A stretch of DNA of 64,000 nt. Origin: Aurantiochytrium sp. KH105. Its lineage: Eukaryota > Sar > Bigyra > Thraustochytrida > Thraustochytriidae. Positions 20,119 to 27,535 of this stretch are shown here, piece after piece. Position 1 is the stretch's first letter. Each line of letters opens with the position of its first letter. Below the pieces are notes generated by a model. That model ran no database searches. It was not told the DNA's origin and saw nothing but the letters and a program-made list of their open reading frames with translations. The translations under genes were made by a program, and so were the position numbers. The stretch lies in contig BGKB01000203.1 of the NCBI GenBank assembly GCA_003116975.1, positions 1 through 64,000 on the forward strand, written 5' to 3'.

Positions 20119-20911
20119 TAAAAGATCTTACTCGTTGCTGATCTTGGCCTTGGCTCTCCCATCGTGGACTTTGCTGTTGATGCTGATAGTTTTGCTGCTG
20201 CATGCGGTTCACAAGACCGAGAAGCGACTGAATTTGTCCGCTTTGGCGTCTTTGCTCTTGCTGCAACTCGTGCACCAGCGCTTCAGAGGTTCGGAGTCTT
20301 CGGGCGAGTTCGTGTGTCTCGGCTCGTGCTGCACGGAGACTTTCGTCAAGAACACCAATTTCGTGCTCCAGAGAGCCTGCATGAGCGAGAGCTCTCTCGA
20401 GCTGTGCGGCGTTTCGGTCTCTTGTCTGTGCAAAGCGAGCCTTGAAGGACTCTTGAAGTGACTTGAGGACTTCGTTGACGCGCTCACGAAAGGCTGTGAG
20501 CGAGGCGCTAGCATCAACACGGAGCGCATCGACAGTGGCTTCGGTCAGCTCGCACCGGCGCACGACCGTCTCTGAGCAGCGCGTTTCAAGTTCGGAGAAG
20601 TTGGCCTCAAGGTCGTCGAGCCTGCGCAAGAGCCCTTGGGCCCGAAACTTGGTCTCGAGGGCTTCGAGCTTGCGCGCCTCTTCTACCTGAAGCTGGATAT
20701 GTTTCACGCGCACCTCAAGTTTGTCCAGGCGTGCCTCCCGGTCGGCCTTCGTCGCGGCCCCTGAGCAGCTCGAGCAGCTCGAGCTGTTGGTCCCTGGCGT
20801 CTTGGCCGTCGTTGAGCTGCCAGCAGCGGAGCGATGCTTCCCGGGGGTTCTTGTCTTCGTGGCCGACGAAGGGCCGCCGGGTCCCGGCTGTCCTTTGCGC
20901 GTCGTGGGCAT
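20108..20911 (-). CDS. coiled-coil protein, SF-assemblin-like
   Basis: 267 residues from the first in-frame ATG (MPTTRKGQPGPGGPSSATKT). A Ser/Thr/Pro/Gly-rich head of about 60 residues precedes a nearly continuous coiled coil to about residue 240 (LDKLEVRVKHIQLQVEEARK, then RLRTSEALVHELQQEQRRQ), followed by a Gln-rich tail. A non-helical Ser/Pro-rich head plus a single long coil is the layout of striated fibre assemblins, which build flagellar rootlets, and the neighbouring dynein and TTC12 genes would suit that. Sequence similarity is only general, so another coiled-coil family is possible. It ends inside the TTC12-like coding end. Confidence 0.55.
   Translation of the reverse strand: MPTTRKGQPGPGGPSSATKTRTPGKHRSAAGSSTTAKTPGTNSSSCSSCSGAATKADREARLDKLEVRVKHIQLQVEEARKLEALETKFRAQGLLRRLDDLEANFSELETRCSETVVRRCELTEATVDALRVDASASLTAFRERVNEVLKSLQESFKARFAQTRDRNAAQLERALAHAGSLEHEIGVLDESLRAARAETHELARRLRTSEALVHELQQEQRRQSGQIQSLLGLVNRMQQQNYQHQQQSPRWESQGQDQQRVRSFIMR
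20117..20122 (+). terminator. AATAAA overlapping the TTC12-like stop codon
   Basis: The hexamer shares two bases with the TAA at 20116-20118. If used, the 3' UTR is only some 20 bases and lies wholly in the antisense neighbour's coding region. Confidence 0.45.
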
Positions 20912-21320
20912 CAATCGGTTCTTTGGTCCTTGCTTGTACACGCCGTCAGTGCCTCGCGGCGTCTCCCGAGGGAGACCGAGGGACTCGGGGGTCGAGGCTC
21001 AAACGGTTTTTCACTGTGTCCTAGTGGTCGTTCACAGTCAATCCAGTGTCAGTCATCTTTTTGCAGCCAACTTGAGTGTCTATACCTGGCTGGCGAAAGA
21101 ATTCGTCGCCGGAGGATCGCAGAGACTGTACAGACGCTGCTCCTCTTGATCTGGCTCCTGGCTCCTGCTTGCGCTCACGGCCACGCCGCTCGTGCCGCGG
21201 GCGCCGCTGTAGCAGTCGCAGTGCAGCACAGCACTGACTGACAGTGAGAGCGAGAGCAGAGCGGCTCCCCCTTCCTCTGGGTTTGAGGACACCCGGCGCG
21301 TGTCCCATGCGATTGGTCGC

Positions 21321-21369
<49 letters not shown>

Positions 21370-21702
21370 GCCTGTCTGTCTGTCTCTCTGTCTGTCTGTC
21401 TGCTGTGGCTGACATGAGGGCCTCCTTGTGCGGCGGCCTATCAACGGGCCTATCATGCGCGGTCGCGGCGCGCGGCAGAGGCGGCACGGAGGGCGAGAAG
21501 GGCAGGCCAAGCAGGGCAGAGCGAGCGGGAGTCAGACAGAAGGGGAGGGAGGGAGGGAGGGGGCAGGCAGGAGGCAGGCAGGCGGGCGGGCAGGCGGCAG
21601 GCAGGGAGAGCAGAAAGCACGCGGCGCGGCGCGAGGGCGGCGGCAGCGGCGGCAGCGGCGGCAGCGAGCGCGAGCGGAGCGGCGAGACCTGGGCGGAGGA
21701 GA
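20912..21702. other. divergent promoter, SF-assemblin-like / bL21
   Basis: 791 bases with a long CTGT microsatellite and, from 21540 to 21680, purine-rich GGGA/GGCA repeats just before the bL21 start. The open frames across it are simple-sequence artefacts. Confidence 0.6.
21320..21402. repeat. (CTGT)n microsatellite
   Basis: About twenty tetranucleotide units with a few interruptions, 300 bases upstream of the bL21 start. Confidence 0.95.
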
Positions 21703-22419
21703 ATGCGCGCGGCGGTGCTCTGCGCGCAGACGGCCGCGCGCAGGCAGCGCGCGGGCGCGCCGCTCGCACAGGGATGGCGACTGGCGGCGCCCGCGACCAC
21801 GGCGGCGCTGCGCGCGACGGCGCTGGGCCTGCCGGAGTTCGCGCGGCTCGGCGCCGCCGCGAACGCCGGCGCGAGCAGGGCCCTGAGCAGCCTCAGCGGC
21901 GGCGACGCGGGCGAGGCTCCAGCTGCTGCGAAAGCGCTCCCGGAGTGGAAGGCCCGCGTGATCTCCAAGACGAGGGAGGCCGTGGCCGCGCGAAGGGCCG
22001 CCGAGGAGGCCCGCATCGCGGAGTCGCGCACGAGCGTTGTAGAGCATCCCGTGGTGCTCCCGTTCAGGGACCCGGCAGCGCCCAGCAAATTCGCCGTCGT
22101 GGCCCTCTCCGGGACGCAGTACAAGGTCGTCGAGGACGACCTCATCGTGTGCAACCTCATCGAGGGCGCCGAGGTTGGCAAGGAGTATGTTATTGATGAA
22201 GTCTTGCTTGTTGGTGGCCTCGACAAGACCGTCATTGGCCGGCCCGTCATCAAGGGCGCCACCGTGACGGCCGTTGTGGAGGAAATCACGCGAGACAAGA
22301 AGATCCTCATTATGAAAAGGCGCACCAAGAATCACAAGAGTCGCCGGACCAAGGGCTTTCGCCGGGATGTTACCTTTTTGCGCATCTCTAGTATAGACTA
22401 TGACTTGAAACAAATTTGA
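21703..22419 (+). CDS. MRPL21: mitochondrial ribosomal protein bL21m
   Basis: 238 residues. bL21 binds 23S-type rRNA in the large subunit. The ATG at 21703 opens an Ala/Arg-rich leader (MRAAVLCAQTAARRQRAGAP) of mitochondrial type, then a variable linker to about 125. The L21 domain follows: KFAVVALSGTQYKVVEDDLI, EVLLVGGLDKTVIGRPVIKG, and the signature MKRRTKNHKSRRTKGFRRD with TFLRISSI. Normal bL21 ends near RISSI; here seven more residues (DYDLKQI) follow, encoded by a 53-base segment that recurs 270 bases downstream. AATAAA is at 22468-22473. Convergent with LpxC. Confidence 0.93.
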   Translation: MRAAVLCAQTAARRQRAGAPLAQGWRLAAPATTAALRATALGLPEFARLGAAANAGASRALSSLSGGDAGEAPAAAKALPEWKARVISKTREAVAARRAAEEARIAESRTSVVEHPVVLPFRDPAAPSKFAVVALSGTQYKVVEDDLIVCNLIEGAEVGKEYVIDEVLLVGGLDKTVIGRPVIKGATVTAVVEEITRDKKILIMKRRTKNHKSRRTKGFRRDVTFLRISSIDYDLKQI

Positions 22420-22436
22420 GGCATGAGTGAGCGCAA
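22384..22436 (+). repeat. 53-bp direct repeat, copy A (bL21 3' end)
   Basis: Covers the last codons and stop of bL21. It matches copy B (22655-22707) with about four mismatches and no gaps by eye. Confidence 0.88.
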
Positions 22437-22467
22437 CTCTTTTCTAAGCATTTGGTGGATGGCTTGA

Positions 22468-22473
22468 AATAAA
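22468..22473 (+). terminator. AATAAA poly(A) signal of bL21
   Basis: 49 bases after the bL21 stop. Confidence 0.55.
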
Positions 22474-22620
22474 GTTCTCAAGGCGTGAGCGAGCGAGCGC
22501 AGCCCATCTTTAGACTTTAGAACATGACTTGCAACAGATGACTTGCAACAGATCTGTTGGGGCACAACTGACAAATAGATCTAACGCGTCTCAAGACTCT
22601 ATAAAATGGCCCGGAACAAA

Positions 22621-22626
22621 TTTATT
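22621..22626 (-). terminator. AATAAA poly(A) signal of LpxC (minus strand)
   Basis: TTTATT on the + strand, 43 bases past the LpxC stop. Confidence 0.5.
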
Positions 22627-22654
22627 GAGACGCCGGAGAGCACACAGCGTATCT

Positions 22655-22707
22655 ATCTCTAGTATAGACTATGACTTGAAACATAGTTGAGGCACAAGTG
22701 AGCGCAA
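22655..22707 (+). repeat. 53-bp direct repeat, copy B (LpxC 3' end)
   Basis: Same segment as 22384-22436. Read on the minus strand it encodes the last residues of LpxC (SLVPQLCFKS) and its TAG. A weaker third relative lies near 22458-22500. Confidence 0.88.
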
Positions 22708-23640
22708 AAATTCATTGCTCGCTGCGTGGCCAGGCGCGCGCACAGAAAGTACCCCATCTAGAGCCCCGTATTGCGCCGTCAACACGGAGAGATCGCCCAA
22801 GCAGTCCAACAGCTTGTGCCACGCCCACTCGGCATCCATGCGAAGGCCCGTTTTATTCACTGTCGCAGCGCTTCCATCGCCCATAAACACAACTGAATTG
22901 GATAGGGATCCACCACGAGCGAGGCCCATTGCTCGCATCGCGTCAATGTCTTCTTGGAAGCAGAATGTGCGCGCCGGGGCCACCTTTTCAATGAAATCCC
23001 GCGAGGGACCACTTGTTCCTGCTTCATATGTGTGCAGAATAGAGGCAATCTGGGGCCCCGGTAGTCTTCCGCCAAAGGAGTCTACCTCAACGTGCACCTC
23101 AAGCTGTGGAAGACCCGCTGTACCTGGCCTTTCGCCGAATTTCCAAGGTCGCAGCTCGTACCGGCGTTGTTGCGAGGCCAACAGGTCAAGCACTACAGGT
23201 TCTTTCACGGACACCACCGGCAGCGCTACGGGAGCTTCACCTTCTGTTGCGCCGTCAAAGGGGGCCACTTCACCCTGGAGAGCCTCTACAAAGTTGGCGC
23301 ACGAGCCATCTAGAATCGGGATTTCTGGCCCGTTTACTACGATGGTGGCGTCGCTAACGCCGCATCCAAAGAGCGCCGCCAGGAGGTGCTCGACGGTACG
23401 CACGGAGCCTTCTTCTGCGCATTCGACCTCGGTGCAAAGTGGCGTCTGCCGCACGGCGAGAGGCCCTAGAGCATGACGTCGCCTTGAGGACAGCACTTTC
23501 CCACCGACAACGAATCCAAGGCCTTCTCCAGCCTGCGCAGGTTCCACGCGAACCCCGCACAGCGTCCCGGCGTGCAGACCAATGCCTTCGAAGCTCACGC
23601 CACGTCTCACCGTCGCGCGAACGGCCGCATGAGCAGCCAT
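22669..23640 (-). CDS. LPXC: LpxC, UDP-3-O-acyl-N-acetylglucosamine deacetylase
   Basis: 323 residues. LpxC is the zinc amidase that commits UDP-acyl-GlcNAc to lipid A synthesis in Gram-negative bacteria; plants also have nuclear copies. Domain I: GVSFEGIGLHAG, then VRTVEHLLAALFG with the first zinc His, and EIPILDGSCANFVEAL. Domain II: DFIEKVAPARTFCFQEDID, GLARGGSLSNSVV, then RMDAEWAWHKLLDCLGDL with the second His and the Asp ligand, and RAPGHAASNEFLRSL with the catalytic His. All metal and catalytic residues are present, so it should be active. The N-terminus is only a few residues longer than in bacteria (MAAHAAVRATVRRG), so targeting is unclear. The last ten residues come from a duplicated segment shared with bL21. 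Composition is like its neighbours, which suggests an old acquisition. Confidence 0.93.
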   Translation of the reverse strand: MAAHAAVRATVRRGVSFEGIGLHAGTLCGVRVEPAQAGEGLGFVVGGKVLSSRRRHALGPLAVRQTPLCTEVECAEEGSVRTVEHLLAALFGCGVSDATIVVNGPEIPILDGSCANFVEALQGEVAPFDGATEGEAPVALPVVSVKEPVVLDLLASQQRRYELRPWKFGERPGTAGLPQLEVHVEVDSFGGRLPGPQIASILHTYEAGTSGPSRDFIEKVAPARTFCFQEDIDAMRAMGLARGGSLSNSVVFMGDGSAATVNKTGLRMDAEWAWHKLLDCLGDLSVLTAQYGALDGVLSVRAPGHAASNEFLRSLVPQLCFKS

Positions 23641-23908
23641 CTCTTGTTGGCGCTCAGACTTTTGTGCGTTTGCATCTATCTACTACGAGTGCGACTCGGA
23701 CGCTGCTTGCTCGACTTTTGTTGAACAAGAAGTAAGCTGAGAACGAGATATCGTAAACAAAGTCCGTGGTCGCCGGGCCAATTCCTCCGAGACTCTGGCG
23801 GGGAGGTGCAAGCTTTGGTTAAGAGTTCAAAGTCTCAAGACGAGACCACCACCACCACCAACAACAACAACAGCAACAGCAACAAAAACTACAACCATGA
23901 CACTATTC

Positions 23909-26866
23909 CTATACTACGAGCATAGCACGAAGGCGCTCGAGGCGAGGCCCTGCTGCATGCACATTGTCCTGCAGCTCTGAGAGCAGGCGTGCAAGGGCCT
24001 TACGCTGCTCATCTTCCAGCGCGAAATGACTCGTCAAAACGTCCAAAAGCGTCCAGACCAGACGTCCAAAGGCATGCAGAACCTCTGCCTCAGCGGGTCT
24101 CGCGCCGGCGCAGGCCTGGCGCAGGGGCGCGAGATCTTCATGGTAGACGTCGCTGAGTATCTTACCCATGAGCTCGCCGATCGTGCCGCGTGAAAGCCCG
24201 CCGTCCTGGCCTAAAGCTACCAGGACCTGAACGACTGCCACACGGGCGAGACCACGCGCGCCCAAAGACGCGTCCCAGGAACCAAGGTGCAGATTATCGC
24301 AGACTTTGCGCACAAAGTAAAGAGGCTCCTCAAGCATAGTCGGCACTCCTGCGATACCACCAAGAAAGGCTCGCACGCACTCGAGACGACTTTCATCTGG
24401 CGTAATTTCGTTCCACACTCCCAGGGCTTGCTCGAGATGGGCGTCCATTTGCGGTAAGACTCCTCGCGCCAGCGCAACGCGAGCGCAGTGCAACGAAAGT
24501 GCAAAACGACGCGCAGGAGATTCGAGCGATGGGATTGTAATGTGGCAGAATGCGAGACATGACTTCACAAACGGTTCCTCGCGAGCTTTCGGTCGGCTTA
24601 ATATCGCGCCGCGTGCGCGTCCGGCACATAGCGCAAGTTGGGCAACGCGATGCACGATGCGTTCGAGAGCGCATTCTAGATTTGGAAAAGACGCACGACA
24701 GTCTCCCAGAATCTGAAAGAGCTGGTCTCGGTCTCGAGCTCTTGCAAGCTCAATGCAGTCTAGGAAGTGACAGACAAGCTGTCCAGTGTGCCGTCTCTCG
24801 GCGTCGCCTGCAAGCGCATCAATGGCATCGTGCAAATCCCGAGCGACGGTCAGTGCCGTGTGAATCACTACGGGGTCCGATGTCGGGGCGAGCCGAGCGA
24901 GAAGGATTTTCTCAAGCGAGGTCTTGCGTGCGCTCTGAATCATTTCCAGAGTCTCCATCACGTTCTCGTCCGCGAGACATGCGTTGCTTGGCTCCGTTTC
25001 ATCTCCACAAAACAGCATACAGAGACGCTCCATTTGAGGCTCTACGCGCTCAAGCGTCCCATGCACGTCGAAATCTTGACGTAGGCGCTGCATCACACCC
25101 CGCACGGTCTCCGTGTAATCTTCGCCTTCTTGTCCTTGAGCTTGGGCGAGTTCGACAAGTGCAACTGCGCAGTCTGCAAAAGTCTCCATCTCTTGAAGCT
25201 GGGACACCTCTAGACGAAGTCGCGCAAAGAGCGCAAGCTTGTTATTGTTGGTGGCGGCGATGTTGTTGATAGTGACAGAGGATGAGGTTCCTCCTGTACT
25301 TATTGCACCTTGAGGAACCTTTTGAAATGCGCAGAGCCCATCCATAATCCGCGCAAGCACGCCGCCACGCGTGCGCTCGTCCCAATCCCTCGTCTCAATA
25401 AGATCGAGTAGGGCTTGTGCACGAGGGACAAAAATATGTGGTGCAAACCCAGCGAGCAGCGCGCGCAACCCAATGCCCCAGGCAGCGATGCAGCGCTCAA
25501 AGGCGAGATCGAAGTGACGCTCTTCTGCATCACGACCGAACGTCCGAACCACCCACTCTGCAGCTGGCGCGTGCACTGCCTCAAAGGAGGCTGCATTCAT
25601 GCCGTGAAAAGTCCACACTTTGGCGCCCTGACGCTCGCGGAAGTCCTCCGAGCACTGCATATAGTCAAAAAGAGACGCGAGCACAATATCCCGCCACGTT
25701 TCGCGGTGTTTACACGTCGTTCGGTTTGCAAAGAGCACGTCACCGTTGCGCACAAAGTACGCCCGGCAGTACAGACCTGCAAGTGGGCTTCCGATACCGC
25801 GGATTGACTTGCGAATGTGATGAAGAAACTCGAATAAACTCGGGTCGTTTTTCTCCTCGCCGCTCGGATCTCTCTCGTGCTGCAAATCATAGCAAGGGAG
25901 AAGCGCAATCTGAACGTACAATCTCGGCAAAAGTTCGCGAATATTAGCCGCTTTAGCGAACCAGTGCCGGCACGCATCGAGGGAGCTCAATTGGCCCGCG
26001 ACTACATTCTGAGGACGCCCGCCTTCGTGGTCTGAGTCCTTTGACTGAAGGCGGCGCAACCGATTTAACACAAGTTCACCGAACTCATCGAGTACCTCGA
26101 CGACATGGGCCCAGAGAAATGGGTGTTGTTGCGGGGCAGAAAAGTCGGAGAGCAGCTTGGTAGCGTGGATGATAATCCGCAGCGCTTGTGTCCGTTCACC
26201 GCGCCTCCATGCGCGCCTCAGTAGAGCTCGCAGTTTTACGATGCGGTCAATGCACTCCTTTTTGGTCAAGCTCACAAACCCGTCTTCAGAAAACAACCCC
26301 GGGACGGAGGCAGGCGCGCGCCGTTGCTCTGTCTCCAGAATGCGCGATTTGGACTGTAGGTGATCGAGCCGGAGGCGTGCCTTCGAGAGCGACACAGCTG
26401 CTTTCCGTGGATCGTGGCCTCGATCGTTTGGGCTTGATAGCGAGGTTGGCATCAGGTGACCCCCGCGCAACCGGACATTTCCCAATGGTGCCAGCTCTCT
26501 GGCACATTTTTCCAAGAGTCGACGCCATAGAAAAGACTGCGACGAGGGTGAACTTCCGTTTGGCATGGATCTTGATGTAGTTCCAGAGTTTGCTGTCACA
26601 GTGAGCCCGCGATTGCTGATGACACTCGTTGCAGATGTTGGCTTGGACAACTTTGGCCTTGACAGAGGGTCTTCGCCACTGCTCTCAGTTCTTGATCGAG
26701 GATAGGCCTGAAGCGCTCTGAGAGGATGATCTCGCGTTGTTTCGCGGACCGCCTCCCTCGACTCGCTCTTTTCCTGCTCGGGGCCACACTCTCCGTCGTG
26801 TTGTCTTGCTTTGAGCGTCCACGAGGCCTCGCGCGCCCAAACGTCGTCACGGTCGGTCTCCGCCAT
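23909..26866 (-). CDS. VPS35L: VPS35L (C16orf62), Retriever/Commander subunit
   Basis: 985 residues, close to human VPS35L (about 960). VPS35L forms Retriever with VPS26C and VPS29 and recycles endosomal cargo with the Commander complex. The first 180 residues are polar and disordered. Family signatures follow: HWFAKAANIRELLPRLYVQI with LLPCYDLQ, IRGIGSPLAGLYCRAYFVR, then VVIHTALTVARDLHDAIDAL, FLDCIELARARDRDQLFQIL, and VKSCLAFCHITIPSLE followed by LHCARVALARGVLPQMDAHL. These match VPS35L better than VPS35, which lacks the long N-terminal tail. The start is the ATG at 26866, the first in frame. The 268-base gap to LpxC holds only ACC/AAC repeats near 23850-23900. Single exon. Confidence 0.85.
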   Translation of the reverse strand: MAETDRDDVWAREASWTLKARQHDGECGPEQEKSESREAVRETTRDHPLRALQAYPRSRTESSGEDPLSRPKLSKPTSATSVISNRGLTVTANSGTTSRSMPNGSSPSSQSFLWRRLLEKCARELAPLGNVRLRGGHLMPTSLSSPNDRGHDPRKAAVSLSKARLRLDHLQSKSRILETEQRRAPASVPGLFSEDGFVSLTKKECIDRIVKLRALLRRAWRRGERTQALRIIIHATKLLSDFSAPQQHPFLWAHVVEVLDEFGELVLNRLRRLQSKDSDHEGGRPQNVVAGQLSSLDACRHWFAKAANIRELLPRLYVQIALLPCYDLQHERDPSGEEKNDPSLFEFLHHIRKSIRGIGSPLAGLYCRAYFVRNGDVLFANRTTCKHRETWRDIVLASLFDYMQCSEDFRERQGAKVWTFHGMNAASFEAVHAPAAEWVVRTFGRDAEERHFDLAFERCIAAWGIGLRALLAGFAPHIFVPRAQALLDLIETRDWDERTRGGVLARIMDGLCAFQKVPQGAISTGGTSSSVTINNIAATNNNKLALFARLRLEVSQLQEMETFADCAVALVELAQAQGQEGEDYTETVRGVMQRLRQDFDVHGTLERVEPQMERLCMLFCGDETEPSNACLADENVMETLEMIQSARKTSLEKILLARLAPTSDPVVIHTALTVARDLHDAIDALAGDAERRHTGQLVCHFLDCIELARARDRDQLFQILGDCRASFPNLECALERIVHRVAQLALCAGRARGAILSRPKAREEPFVKSCLAFCHITIPSLESPARRFALSLHCARVALARGVLPQMDAHLEQALGVWNEITPDESRLECVRAFLGGIAGVPTMLEEPLYFVRKVCDNLHLGSWDASLGARGLARVAVVQVLVALGQDGGLSRGTIGELMGKILSDVYHEDLAPLRQACAGARPAEAEVLHAFGRLVWTLLDVLTSHFALEDEQRKALARLLSELQDNVHAAGPRLERLRAMLVV

Positions 26867-27535
26867 CGTCGTCCTCCTCGACTAGATCTCTCAAGTTTTT
26901 TTTCTACGTGGACGAATACGCCCACTGCGTCGCCATTCCACTCACGAGCTATGCTTGACTGGCCAGCTAGCTAGCTATCCTAGCTGGCTAGCTAGCTATC
27001 CTAGCTGGCTAGCTAGCTACTAGCTAGCTAGCGAGCTCGCGTACGAGAGCGCGGCCCTCTGCCAAAGAGTGTTTGGGGCGCAGGAGAATGGTTGCGGTCA
27101 GATGGCCGCCAGCCCGCCCAGTCAACTTGAAGTCTCTTCCCACCCAGATCTTTATTATTTTTTTTCTGAGTCTCGCGATTGCCCATCTCGACCGGTAAAG
27201 ACCTTCGACAAGGGTCCGGCTTGACTTCCACGGTGGCTTGCTTGCTTGTATGAGACCGCGAGACGGAGGGAGCCTCGCGAGTTCCAGGCGAGAGAGAGGA
27301 TTTGGGTTGAGGCGCAGCGCCACGCACGCACTGCAGGCAGGCCCAGACCAGACCCGAAACGAATCAGCCGCGATTGATCGAACGGACGGGGGGAGTGGCG
27401 GGCGAGCGCATCGACCACTTCGCGCGGCGGAACGCGAAGCGCGCCGTCGAAAGAAGGGAAAGGCGAAGGCGAAACAAGGAACAGGCGACAGTCACTGGCG
27501 TGAGTGAGCGAGGACGCAAGCGAGGGAGGAGAGTA
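26867..27535. other. divergent promoter, VPS35L / SH3-WH2 membrane protein
   Basis: 669 bases without a gene. Contains a tandem repeat at 26963-27033 and an A/T run near 27152-27170. Confidence 0.55.
26963..27033. repeat. 21-bp tandem repeat built of CTAG/AGCT tetramers
   Basis: About three copies of a unit reading CTAGCTGGCTAGCTAGCTAT plus C, strongly self-complementary and able to form hairpins. Confidence 0.85.

Noticed and set aside
21300-22196. 298-codon + strand open frame over the CTGT repeat and the bL21 leader
   Set aside because: Simple-sequence translation in a different frame from bL21.
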